From an uncultured Allorhizobium sp. (GTDB taxonomy: Bacteria; Pseudomonadota; Alphaproteobacteria; Rhizobiales; Rhizobiaceae), in assembly GCA_958439205.1 (NCBI GenBank), contig OY288189.1:2061001-2125000 (forward strand): a DNA stretch of 64,000 nt, in the 5' to 3' direction. The notes under the pieces were generated by a model. The model searched no databases and was not told the DNA's origin. It worked only from the letters and a program-made list of their open reading frames with translations. Below, piece after piece: positions 25,706 to 35,300 of this stretch; position 1 is the stretch's first letter, and each line of letters begins with the position of its first letter. The translations under genes were made by a program, and so were the position numbers.

Positions 25706-27619
25706 ATGAGTGAATTGACGGCAGGGCTGACGACGCTGCGTGAAGAAGACATCGCCAAGCATATGGCTGTCGCCCAGGGACTGGTCACACGCGTCGTGGT
25801 GCTCGATCAGGGCGAGGGCGGAGCCGGTGCCCCGATTGCCGGCACGGGGCGGCGTTTCGTCTCGACCGTGTCCACGGGTTCTGTGCGCCGGACCCGCGAG
25901 ATCGAACTCACGAAGACCATCCAGGCGACCGGGACTGCCGACCCGCTGTTGACGCCCGCCCAGCATACTGTGCTCTACCGCGTCAGGCGCGGTGCGCAGG
26001 TGGCGCTTGCGATATCGGATGTCTTTGCCCGGCAGAGCGAGCTTGAGCCTTTGCAGGCCCGCAACATCAGCGCGCCGCTGCAGGGCGAGGACGCGGCCCG
26101 CTTCAAGGCGCTGCTTGCCTCCCAGGCCTATGTCGCGGCCTTTGCGTTTGCCGCTTATCTCAAGTCCACGGTATCAGGCGAGGGCGAGCAACTCGACGGC
26201 ATCCGCGAGCCGGACTTCCTGTTCGACACCGCGCAGGACGCGCTCAAGAGCATGGTCGCCGGCATCGATACGGCGGTGAAGGGTGCGGGTGACGACACAA
26301 CGCTGATCGGCCGGGTCCGCGGCCTTGCCGATCTTGCGCTCGACGGGCTTCTCACCCGCAAGGCGCGCTTCGAGCATCTGGGCGTCTTCGAAAACGCCCA
26401 TATCCGCGTCGATCAGGACGATTTCACGCTCGACGGTTTCGATGGCGTGCCGGGCGTCAAGTCGAAGCCGCTCTCGATGAGCTTCAAGAAGCCCGAAGAG
26501 ATCATCGGCAACCACATTGCCAAATATCAGGCGCTGAAGCTCGCCAAGATGCTGATGGCCTATGATTTCGACCGGCAGATGAACCCCTTCGTCGATCTCG
26601 GCGGCTTCCTCTTCACCTTCATCGGCGACGGCATGCCGGGGACGGGCAAGACGATCCTGATCCAGATGCTTGCGGGTCTGCTCAACGACTACTGCAAGAT
26701 GGCGGGCTACGCCTTCCACTACGAGAATTTCGGCGTCGACCAGATCTCATCCTATCAGGGCAAGTCGGGCCAGAACTGCAAGAGCTTCGTCAACAACGTG
26801 CTCAACCCGCGCGTTATCGGCTTCGGCACGATCGACGATGTCGACCAGGTGACGGCCAAGCGCTCCGACGACCGTGCCTCGGCCGGCCAGCACGAGGTGA
26901 CGGCCGTTCTGATGGAGAGCTTTGCCGGTGCCTCGACCGTGGTGCGCGGCAATGCCACCTTCGGCATGTTCTCCAACTATCCGGAGAATGTCGACGATGC
27001 ACTGCGCCAGCGCGCAGGCGCCCGCTGGTTGGTTGACGGGCCGCAGACCCGCGAGGATTACATCGACATCTTCTCGCTGCTGGTCGGCAAGAACCATTCG
27101 ATCCCGCAGGGCGAACACCAGCTGTTCGCCGGCCAGGAGATCCAGAAAGCGGTCAGCCGCTCCTATGGCGAGCATGATCGTCCGAAGGAAGACGGGCTTG
27201 TTGCTGTCTGGGAACGCTACGAGAAGGCCGAGGGCAAAATCGAGACGCTGGCCGATGTCGGTGCCTATCTGCATGCGATCAAGCTCGCCGAACCGCGGTT
27301 TACCGGCCGCGCCATCAAGAACATCACCGATGCCGTGAAGATGCGGGCGATGGATGTTGAACTGCCCGACGCCTGGTTCGAAAAGCCTGACGCTTTCGTT
27401 CACAAAAGCTACGACGAGAAGAAGGCGATGATCTCCGAACTGCGCGGCCCCGTGACGATGGAGATGATCCTGCAGGAGATCAACCGCTACGCTGACAGCG
27501 AATTCCGCTATGCCGACAAGTCTGACGATGCGGCGGTTACGGAAATCATCCGACGTGAGCGCCAGCGCGAGCGGGCGATCGGCGAGATCGAGCGGATGAA
27601 GGGGGAGGGGAATTGGTAA
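25706..27619 (+). CDS. AAA+ family ATPase of an uncharacterised operon
   Basis: A 637-residue ATPase. About 290 N-terminal residues with no known domain precede an AAA+ module with Walker A GMPGTGKT at 309-316. The Walker B-like VIGFGTIDDVD has an Asp-Asp pair (377-378) instead of the usual Asp-Glu. Further on, ESFAGASTVVRGNATFGMFSNYP occupies the sensor-1 region and DALRQRAGARW gives an arginine-finger-like R. The C-terminal region (about 480-637) includes FTGRAIKNITDAV, resembling an AAA+ lid with sensor 2. It has no membrane segment. It may remodel or extract partner proteins, probably the operon's other products. Confidence 0.85.
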   Translation: MSELTAGLTTLREEDIAKHMAVAQGLVTRVVVLDQGEGGAGAPIAGTGRRFVSTVSTGSVRRTREIELTKTIQATGTADPLLTPAQHTVLYRVRRGAQVALAISDVFARQSELEPLQARNISAPLQGEDAARFKALLASQAYVAAFAFAAYLKSTVSGEGEQLDGIREPDFLFDTAQDALKSMVAGIDTAVKGAGDDTTLIGRVRGLADLALDGLLTRKARFEHLGVFENAHIRVDQDDFTLDGFDGVPGVKSKPLSMSFKKPEEIIGNHIAKYQALKLAKMLMAYDFDRQMNPFVDLGGFLFTFIGDGMPGTGKTILIQMLAGLLNDYCKMAGYAFHYENFGVDQISSYQGKSGQNCKSFVNNVLNPRVIGFGTIDDVDQVTAKRSDDRASAGQHEVTAVLMESFAGASTVVRGNATFGMFSNYPENVDDALRQRAGARWLVDGPQTREDYIDIFSLLVGKNHSIPQGEHQLFAGQEIQKAVSRSYGEHDRPKEDGLVAVWERYEKAEGKIETLADVGAYLHAIKLAEPRFTGRAIKNITDAVKMRAMDVELPDAWFEKPDAFVHKSYDEKKAMISELRGPVTMEMILQEINRYADSEFRYADKSDDAAVTEIIRRERQRERAIGEIERMKGEGNW

Positions 27620-27623
27620 ATTC

Positions 27624-28919
27624 ATGAACCGCCTCCTCGAAGCCGAACTCATCTATGGCCGCCTGCTGCCCATTCGCGAGCCGCATCTCGTTGCGCGCTA
27701 CAACAAGGCGCTGGTCGCCTTCGGGCTGCCGGCGACTAAGCTCACCGAATTCAACATCGACATCACCGGTTTTTCGCCGCAGGTGGCGGCTGAGCTCGGC
27801 GATCCCGACTATCTTGATCCGCTGAAGGTCAACCGCCGCTTCATCATCCTGACCCCGGAACAGGACAACCTGCCGGTGGTGCATACGAGCTTTTCCAACA
27901 CCGCCGGCCTGATGCATGAATTCTTCGCGGCCAATGCCCGCGCCATCCATGCGATCACGCTCAAGGACACGCTCTATGGCGAGATCGAGGACAGCGTTTC
28001 CGAGGTGAAGACGCTCGACGATCTGCTGTCGATCAACGAGGTGAAGTTCAAGGTGCTCTCGGCGGAAGATCTGCTCGGCAAGGCGGGGCAGCTTCGGCAG
28101 CTTTGCGATGCGCTGGTCACAAGCCCGGATGCCTGGCGCGATGACGCCATGCTGGAGCGCATGGTGTCGCTGGCGAAAGAGACCGGCGATATCCGGCAGA
28201 ATACGCTGGTGCCGGACAAACTCGTCTTCCGCCACGATGCCTTCTGGGCCGATCATTTCGGTGGCGTCTTCGTGTTTGTCGACGAGAAGATCACCACCGT
28301 CATCTGCGATCCCGAAGCCCCCGGTTTCCGCCGGTCGCGGCCCTGGCAGGTCAGCTATATCTCGATCCATGACGGGGCACAGGTCGGCGACTTCCTGGCG
28401 CGCACGAACCGTCTCGAGCTGCCGCGGGCAAGCTGGGTCGAGAGTTCGGGTCTGTTTGCCCACCGGCTGGAAATGGCGCTGCTGTCGGTAGCAGCCACCC
28501 TCGATCCGGTGCCGGATCTGAGCCGCATCGATGCGGTCTGGATGCAGACCTTCCTGCATCGCAATGCCAAGGCGATCAACGAGCGCGGGGTCTATCCGCT
28601 GCTCCAGGAGGCGCTCAGGACCCTGGCGCGCACTGGTAATCTCCGGATGGCGGATATCGATCCGAAGCTCAGGCTCTGGCTCGTGCGCGCCGAGCCCGGC
28701 CATCCCGACCAGTGGCTTACCAACAGGTTGATTGCGCATCTGACGGCAGACGATTTCGTTTCACGCTTCGTCTTCGACAAGCAGGGCTTCTACCGGGCCT
28801 ATGACCAGTATCCGGAAGCCTATCGCGATTATGTTGTATCCCGCCTATCCGACACTTATCTGAAGGACAAGGCTGCCTTCCGCAAACGCCTCTATGGACT
28901 AGGAGATGACCATGCTTGA
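27624..28919 (+). CDS. Protein of unknown function, fourth gene of AAA+ operon
   Basis: A 431-residue soluble protein starting four bases after the AAA+ stop. The N-terminus (MNRLLEAELIYGRLLPIREPHL) is helical and the middle mixed, with repeated aromatic and acidic segments (SNTAGLMHEFFAANARAIHA, VFRHDAFWADHFGGVFVFVD). The C-terminus is helical (RDYVVSRLSDTYLKDKAAF). No catalytic motif, signal or membrane segment is visible. It may correspond to a family annotated only as a domain of unknown function in Rhizobiales (DUF6638, from memory). The next gene overlaps its last eight bases. Confidence 0.7.
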   Translation: MNRLLEAELIYGRLLPIREPHLVARYNKALVAFGLPATKLTEFNIDITGFSPQVAAELGDPDYLDPLKVNRRFIILTPEQDNLPVVHTSFSNTAGLMHEFFAANARAIHAITLKDTLYGEIEDSVSEVKTLDDLLSINEVKFKVLSAEDLLGKAGQLRQLCDALVTSPDAWRDDAMLERMVSLAKETGDIRQNTLVPDKLVFRHDAFWADHFGGVFVFVDEKITTVICDPEAPGFRRSRPWQVSYISIHDGAQVGDFLARTNRLELPRASWVESSGLFAHRLEMALLSVAATLDPVPDLSRIDAVWMQTFLHRNAKAINERGVYPLLQEALRTLARTGNLRMADIDPKLRLWLVRAEPGHPDQWLTNRLIAHLTADDFVSRFVFDKQGFYRAYDQYPEAYRDYVVSRLSDTYLKDKAAFRKRLYGLGDDHA

Positions 28920-30021
28920 CCCGATCATCGCGTTCTTCCAGCGCGTCTTTGCCGCCATCGGGCGCGGCATCGGCATGGTGGTCGCGTGGTTCCTCTGGCC
29001 CTTCCTCGCCGCCCATGGCTGGTATCGCGATCGCAGCTGGGTCATCAAGGGGCCGATCCTCGCCGTCCTCGTGCTGCTGGTGCTGTTCTACGGGCAGTTC
29101 ATCTATCGCACCCAGGTCTGGTATGCCTTCGATCCGGCCTTCGTTCAGGCCTACAAGTTCGAGGAACGCACGGTGCCGGCCGGGACCGCGCTGCCCGGCG
29201 AGGCCAACCGCTGCCAGGATTCGGCGGTGGTGATGATCAGTGCCGCGCTCACCGACCAGAACGTCAATCAGAATGTCTGGATCTCCTCGACGCTGCTCTA
29301 CAAGCTGGGTCTGTTCGGGATCGACTGGGACAACACGCCCTACATGGACAACAAGGCCTCGTTTCAACGCGGCGTGAACCAGGTGGTGCGCCGTACCGGC
29401 ATCCAGCTCGCCGACAATCTCGGTCGCGTGCGCGGGACCTCGGGCATCAACAACGACCTCCAGGACGCGCGCGGCAACATCCAGTTCGACGAGAGCACCT
29501 GGTATTTCGGCACCGACCCCTTTGGCTTCAAGACACCGACCCCGAGCTACTACCGGGCGGCGGTCGAAAGCTGGAACCGCTTCAACACCTCGCTTGCCAG
29601 CTGTGATGCAATCTTCGACACGCGTTCCGACAACCTGCTGCAGCTGCTGGACGGCATGGCGAGCGATCTCGGCAATACCTCCGACATCCTGCGCCGCCGC
29701 TCGGAAGAGTACAATGCCGGCTGGTTTGACACGCGTGCCGACGACCGTTTCTGGTTCGCCTATGGCCAGCTCTACGCCCAGTATGCCCTGCTGCAGGCAA
29801 CGCGCGCCGATTTCAGCGGCGTCATCCGCGAGCGTAACCTGACTGCCATCTGGACCGAGATGGAACGCCAGCTGCAGGGCGCGCTGCGCATCCAGCCGGC
29901 GATCATTTCAAACGGCAGCGAGGACGGCTGGATCATGCCGACCCATCTCGCGACCATGGGCTTTTACATCCTGCGGGTGCGCTCCAACATGGTGGAAATC
30001 CAGTCCATCCTCGATCGCTGA
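28912..30021 (+). CDS. DUF2333-like single-pass membrane protein, last gene of AAA+ operon
   Basis: About 369 residues from MLDPIIAFFQRVFAAIG; GGAG lies six bases before this ATG, and another in-frame ATG is at 28906. An amphipathic N-terminus is followed by one strong membrane helix near residues 45-64 (GPILAVLVLLVLFYGQFIY). A large domain, probably periplasmic, then has WYFGTDPFG, NRFNTSLASCDAIFDTRSDNLL-type segments and DDRFWFAYGQLYAQYALLQA. This layout resembles DUF2333 (PF10095) as I recall it. It overlaps the preceding gene by eight bases and likely anchors the cytosolic AAA+ machinery at the inner membrane. Confidence 0.75.
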   Translation: MLDPIIAFFQRVFAAIGRGIGMVVAWFLWPFLAAHGWYRDRSWVIKGPILAVLVLLVLFYGQFIYRTQVWYAFDPAFVQAYKFEERTVPAGTALPGEANRCQDSAVVMISAALTDQNVNQNVWISSTLLYKLGLFGIDWDNTPYMDNKASFQRGVNQVVRRTGIQLADNLGRVRGTSGINNDLQDARGNIQFDESTWYFGTDPFGFKTPTPSYYRAAVESWNRFNTSLASCDAIFDTRSDNLLQLLDGMASDLGNTSDILRRRSEEYNAGWFDTRADDRFWFAYGQLYAQYALLQATRADFSGVIRERNLTAIWTEMERQLQGALRIQPAIISNGSEDGWIMPTHLATMGFYILRVRSNMVEIQSILDR

Positions 30022-30130
30022 TACCTGCCTGATCGCTCGCCCGCTCCTCCGGCTGCCGGGCGAGCTCAGGTTGTCGCTGCTGTTTCACGCTCAACTATCT
30101 CGTTCAAGTCCGCTTGCTGCCACTCGGGAA

Positions 30131-30171
30131 ATGCGCTAAAGATTTGCTGAGGTACGTACCTCATTGCGCAT
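30131..30171. promoter_or_regulatory. Palindromic operator-like site upstream of the PPOX flavoprotein gene
   Basis: TGAGGTACGTACCTCA at 30148-30163 is a perfect 16-base palindrome. Flanking ATGCGC (30131-30136) and GCGCAT (30166-30171) add an outer inverted pair. It lies about 80 bases before the flavoprotein start and there is no T run, so a dimeric-repressor operator is more likely than a terminator. Confidence 0.5.
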
Positions 30172-30243
30172 CCGCAAGGCTGACGATCGCCAATGCGGGC
30201 CAGCTGTGATGAGGTGTGTCAACGCTGCGTGGGAGGCGCCGTG

Positions 30244-30894
30244 ATGTCGATATTTGAACTTAAGCCGGATTTTCTGATCAAGGACGCGGCCTCGCTTCGC
30301 AATCTTTACGAGTCGACCCATGCCCTGGCATTGCAGAAGCAACGCCACACGCTGGGGCCGAACGCTCAAGCCTTCATCCGCCGTTCGCCCTTTCTGTGCA
30401 TCGGCACGCAGGGCAGCGAGGGCAGGGCGGATGTCAGTCCGCGGGGTGATGCGGCGGGCTTCGTCCGTATTCTCGATGACAGTACATTGGCCATTCCGGA
30501 CCGACCGGGCAACAACCGGCTCGATACGCTCGACAATATCATCGCCAATCCATCGGTCGGGCTGCTGTTTCTGATCCCGGGATATGACGAGACGTTGCGG
30601 GTAAACGGGCGGGCGCGGCTGACGACGCAGCGGGATCTGCTCGAAGAGATGGCGGTCGGGGAGCGGCTCCCGAAACTCGCCATCGTGGTCGAGGTGGACG
30701 AGGTTTTCCTGCACTGCGCCAAGGCATTCCGGCGCTCGCATCTCTGGGATCCGGGAAGCCGGCAGGATCGCAGCGAGATGCCGTCCCTGATGCAGATGAT
30801 CCTCGACGATACCACGGGTGCGCCTGATGACCCCGAGGCGATGACGCGGATGGACGAAAATCTCGAGGTCGCTTACCGTCAGACGATGTACTGA
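30244..30894 (+). CDS. PPOX-type FMN-binding flavoprotein
   Basis: A 216-residue split-barrel protein of the pyridoxamine 5'-phosphate oxidase superfamily. PFLCIGTQGSEGRADVSPRGD (about 51-70), RPGNNRLDTLDNII (about 87-100) and LFLIPGYDETLRVNGRA fit the MSMEG_1061-like subgroup of FMN or F420-type reductases. The C-terminal CAKAFRRSHLWDP is also typical. The start at 30244 follows GGGAGG. It is cytosolic; the physiological substrate is unknown. It may be controlled through the palindrome upstream. Confidence 0.82.
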   Translation: MSIFELKPDFLIKDAASLRNLYESTHALALQKQRHTLGPNAQAFIRRSPFLCIGTQGSEGRADVSPRGDAAGFVRILDDSTLAIPDRPGNNRLDTLDNIIANPSVGLLFLIPGYDETLRVNGRARLTTQRDLLEEMAVGERLPKLAIVVEVDEVFLHCAKAFRRSHLWDPGSRQDRSEMPSLMQMILDDTTGAPDDPEAMTRMDENLEVAYRQTMY

Positions 30895-30907
30895 GGCGTC
30901 GTCCGCC

Positions 30908-31624
30908 TCAGCTGATGATCTTCATCCTGATGGCCTTGGCCACGAGCTGGGTGCGGTTGACGCAGTCCAGCTTGCGGATGGCATTGGTCATGTAGGCGTT
31001 GACCGTGTGGTCGGAGAGCGAGAGGATCTGGCCGATCTCCAGCGAGGTCTTGCCCTGGGCGGTCCAGCGGACCACTTCCAGTTCGCGTGCAGACAGGACG
31101 TTGGTGCTTGTCGCCGTGCGGCGCAGGCGATCGAAGACATCGAACGCCTGGATGCTCAGCATCGAGAGTTCGTTGATCTCCGGCATGTTCAGCATGCCGC
31201 GATCGCCGTCATAACGCACCACGAAGCGGCTGCCGTCGACGGAATTCATCGAGAAGAGAATGCCCGAAATCAGCCGGAATTTGCGCATCAGCGCGGCAAA
31301 TTCGGGTGGACAATCAAAGCTTGGCGTCTGGCCGTCGGAGCCGATCGTCCACTGGTTGTGCATGATCGACTTGCTGATATGCGGGACGGTCGGGCACTGC
31401 CGCAAGAATTCCAGCCGGTCGAACTCACGGCAATACTCGGTCGGCAGGGTCGTTTCTCGCACCAGTGGCCCAAGCAGCCTGTCGTGCGAGGTCGGTGCCG
31501 CCGCCAAGGTTACATAGTCGAGGCCGTATTCACGCGTCGCTCGTGACCAGCAATCCATCAAATCGGCGCGGTTCTGACAGCCCCCGATGTCCTGGCTCAA
31601 GAGCGTCTGTCGTTCTGACAACAT
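30908..31624 (-). CDS. LuxR-family transcriptional regulator (solo)
   Basis: About 238 residues from MLSERQTLLSQDIGG; a TTG in-frame start at 31651 is possible, and neither has a strong ribosome site. Residues about 30-170 form an autoinducer-binding-like domain and about 175-238 a LuxR helix-turn-helix (LSARELEVVRWTAQGK, DHTVNAYMTNAIRKL). The usual Asp-Pro of AHL-binding domains is replaced (LRQCPTVPH), so acyl-homoserine lactone binding is doubtful. There is no luxI-type gene nearby. Related rhizobial solos control motility or exopolysaccharide; the target here is unknown. Confidence 0.82.
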   Translation of the reverse strand: MLSERQTLLSQDIGGCQNRADLMDCWSRATREYGLDYVTLAAAPTSHDRLLGPLVRETTLPTEYCREFDRLEFLRQCPTVPHISKSIMHNQWTIGSDGQTPSFDCPPEFAALMRKFRLISGILFSMNSVDGSRFVVRYDGDRGMLNMPEINELSMLSIQAFDVFDRLRRTATSTNVLSARELEVVRWTAQGKTSLEIGQILSLSDHTVNAYMTNAIRKLDCVNRTQLVAKAIRMKIIS

Positions 31625-31779
31625 TTTATCAATTTCGAAAGTTGACAACAAATCGGAAGTTTATGACCAATATATCAGTGCGGTCGAAAAGCTAGCAGTT
31701 TTTCGGGGCTTGTCACTATTAATATGACTAATGTCTGACCTCTGCCGATCAAAATGGCATTTGCCTATTATCGTGATCT

Positions 31780-32244
31780 TCATACGGGCAAAGCCGAGAC
31801 AGCCTTCACTTCTTCCATCACGGCATAGGTGTGAGTTTCGCGCACGCCGGGCAGGGGCAGAATCACTTCCGACAGGAATTGCCGGTAGGCTTCCATGCCG
31901 GCCACCCGCGCTTTGACCAGATAATCGAAGCCGCCGGCCACCATGTGGCATTCCATTACATCGTCCGACCGCTTCACCGCCGCCGCAAAGGTGTCGAAGA
32001 CGTCGGCCGTCGTGCGGTCCAGCTTCACTTCGATGAACACCAGGAGGTTGCGGCCGAGCTTTTGCGGTGAGAGCATGGCCATGTAGCCGGTGATGTAGCC
32101 CTCCCGCGTCAGCCGACGAACCCGTTCGGCGGTCGCGGTGGCCGAGAGGTTCACGCGTTCGGCAAGCTCGATATTGGTCAGCCGGCCCTCCGCCTGCAAG
32201 GCGCGCAGGATCTTGCGGTCGAGGCGGTCGATTTCTTTGCTCAT
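31780..32244 (-). CDS. putR: Lrp/AsnC-family regulator, likely proline-responsive activator of putA
   Basis: A 154-residue protein with an N-terminal helix-turn-helix (LDRKILRALQAEGRLTNIELAERV, NLSATATAERVRRL) and a C-terminal RAM ligand-binding domain (HMVAGGFDYLVKARV, PGVRETHTYAVMEEV). It is transcribed divergently from putA with 107 bases between. That is the classic arrangement of PutR, which activates putA when proline is present in Agrobacterium, Rhodobacter and relatives. The name rests on context and family rather than a diagnostic residue. Confidence 0.88.
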   Translation of the reverse strand: MSKEIDRLDRKILRALQAEGRLTNIELAERVNLSATATAERVRRLTREGYITGYMAMLSPQKLGRNLLVFIEVKLDRTTADVFDTFAAAVKRSDDVMECHMVAGGFDYLVKARVAGMEAYRQFLSEVILPLPGVRETHTYAVMEEVKAVSALPV

Positions 32245-32351
32245 TCTCTACTCGACTCCAGTTCCGTAGTGAATATGCCAGAAAATTGAATGAAGAATAG
32301 CGAGAAAAGCGGCAAACCCGAAGATATGTTGCGGATACCACGGAGGTGACA

Positions 32352-35300
32352 ATGATCAAGCCAGCCACGACAGATTTTCCGCGTTTCGAAGCCCCCTATG
32401 CCGGCGACGACGACCAGTTCATGCGCCATTTTGCGTCACGCCTGACGCTGTCGGAGAGCCAGAACGGCGCGATCGACCGCCGCGCCACGACCTATATCGA
32501 TGCCATCAGGAATAATTCCGGCTCGATCGGCGGCGTCGAGGATTTTCTGCGCGAATATGGTTTGTCCACCCGTGAAGGGCTGGCGCTGATGGTGCTGGCA
32601 GAGGCGCTCTTGCGCGTGCCTGATGCGCTGACCCAGGACAGGCTGATCGAGGACAAGCTGAAAGAGGGCGGCTGGAGCGAACACGAGGCGCATGGCGACA
32701 GCTGGTTCGTCTCGGCCTCGGCCTGGGCGCTCGGTCTGTCTGCCCGCGTCATCCGGCCGGGCGAGACGCCTGAGGGCGTCATGCGCGGCCTCGTGAAGCG
32801 CCTTGGGCTGCCGACCGTGCGCTCTGCCACCAAGCAGGCGATGCGCTTCCTCGGCCATCACTTCGTGCTGGGTGAAACCATCAAGGATGCGCTGTCCCGT
32901 GCAGCCAAGAGCGAAGAGCGCGGCTATCGCCATTCCTTCGACATGCTGGGCGAGGGCGCCCGGACGGCAGAAGACGCCCAGCGCTACTTCCAGTCTTATG
33001 CAAGCGCCATCGAGGCGATCGGCGCGCATATGGCGAAGTTCGGCAAGAGCCAGCAGCTGCCCAACCGCATGGGCATCTCGGTCAAGCTGTCGGCACTCCA
33101 TCCGCGTTATCTCGCAACCCATCGCGATCGTGTCATGCGTGAGCTGGTGCCTGATCTCCTGAAGCTCGCACAGATGGCAAAGGCACATCAGCTCAACTTC
33201 ACCGTCGACGCCGAAGAGGCTGACCGTCTCGAACTCTCGCTCGACGTGATCGCTGCCGTCTTTGCCGACCCATCGCTTGCCGGCTGGGACGGCTTCGGGC
33301 TTGCCATCCAGGCCTATCAGAAGCGCGCGCCGCAGGTGATCGACTACATCGACACCCTCTGCCAGCAGTATGGTCGTCGGATGATGGTGCGTCTGGTCAA
33401 GGGCGCCTATTGGGATACGGAAGTGAAGCGCGCCCAGGAGCGTGGTCTCGACGACTACCCGGTCTGGACCCGCAAGCCTGCGACCGATCTTTCCTATCTG
33501 CATTGCGCGGCCAAGCTGATGGAAAAGCGCGCCCGCATCTTCCCGCAATTTGCGACCCATAATGCGCTCACCGTCTCGACCATCATCGAACTGGCCGGCA
33601 CTGACCGCTCGGGCTTCGAATTCCAGCGCCTGCATGGCATGGGCGAGGCACTCTACGACACGCTTCTCTCCGGCAATGACCGCATCGCCTGCCGCATCTA
33701 CGCGCCCGTCGGTGGCTATCGCGATCTGCTCGCCTATCTCGTCCGTCGTCTGCTTGAGAATGGCGCGAACTCGTCTTTCGTGGCCGTTGCCGGCGACAAG
33801 AATATCCCGGTTTCGGCGCTGCTCGAGCGTCCGACGGAAAAGCTCGGCCTCGGAAATGGCCAGAGCGCCCGTCACAGCCAGATCCCGATGCCCTTGGGTC
33901 TCTACGGCGACCGCAAAAACAGCGCCGGCTTCGAATTCGGCGATCGCGACAATCTGGATCAGCTGATGGCCCGCATTGGCCAGCCGCTGGCCGAGATCGC
34001 TGCCCATCCGCTGGTGCCCGGTGCGACCGGCGCGACGAGCGAAGAGCCGGTGCTCTCGCCTGCGGATCGTTCCCGCAAGGTTGGCACCGTGCGCAACGCG
34101 ACGCCCGCTGATGTCGATCGTGCCTTTGCCGCTGGCCGAAAGGGCTTTGCCGGCTGGTCGCGCCTGCCCATCGAGGAGCGTGCTGCCACGCTCGACAAGA
34201 TGGCCGACCTGATGGAGGCCGATCGTGATCGTCTGTTGTCGCTGCTGGCGCTTGAAGCCGGCAAGACGCTGGATGATGGCGTGGCCGAAATCCGCGAGGC
34301 GGTCGATTTCTGCCGCTACTATGCCGACCAGGCGCGCCGTCAGTTCGGTGAGGCTGAGGTCATGCCCGGCCCGACTGGCGAACTCAACCGTCTCTCCTGG
34401 CGCGGCCGTGGTGTCTTCGCCTGCATCTCGCCGTGGAATTTCCCGCTCGCCATCTTCCTCGGTCAGGTCTCGGCAGCGCTTGTCGCCGGCAATGCCGTTG
34501 TCGCGAAGCCTGCCCCTCAGACGCCGCTGATCGCGTTTGAGGCTGTGAAGCTCTTCCACAAGGCTGGCGTTCCGCAAGACGTGCTGATGCTGCTGCCCGG
34601 TGCCGGCGACGTCGGCGCCGCGATCGCCGCCCATCCGAAGCTTGCGGGCATCGCCTTTACCGGCTCGACGGCGACCGCCCAGGCGATCAACCGGACGCTC
34701 GCCGCCAAGGACGGCCCGATCGTGCCGCTGATTGCCGAAACCGGTGGTCTGAACGCCATGATCGTGGATGCCACAGCACTTGCCGAACAGGTGGCCGACG
34801 ATGTCGTGCTTTCCGCCTTCCGATCGGCCGGCCAGCGCTGCTCGGCGCTCCGCATCCTTTATCTGCAGGAAGACATTGCCGATGGCATGCTGGAGATGAT
34901 CGAGGGCGCTGCCCGCGAGCTGAACCTCGGCAATCCGCTCGAGATCACCACGGATATCGGCCCTGTCATCGACGAGAAGCAGAAGGCGATGCTCGAGGCT
35001 CATATCGCCGAGATGAAGCGGAGCCAGAAGGTGCGCTATGCCGGAAAGGTGCCCGCGACCGGCAATTTCTTCGCTCCGCATATCGTCGAGCTCGACGGCC
35101 CCGAGGCGCTGACCAAGGAGATATTCGGCCCCGTGCTGCATGTCGTGCGCTGGAAGGCCAAGGCGCTGGACCAGGTCATCGCGTCGATCGATGCGACCGG
35201 CTACGGACTGACGCTTGGCGTGCACAGCCGCATCGAGGCGACGATCCGCACGGTCACAGAAGCGCTCGACACCGGCAATATCTATGTGAACCGCAACATG

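Noticed and set aside
23384..30021. The AAA+ operon as a phage-defence island
   Set aside because: No nuclease, reverse transcriptase, toxin, integrase, tRNA or composition shift accompanies it, and base composition matches the core. Kept as an unknown machine instead.
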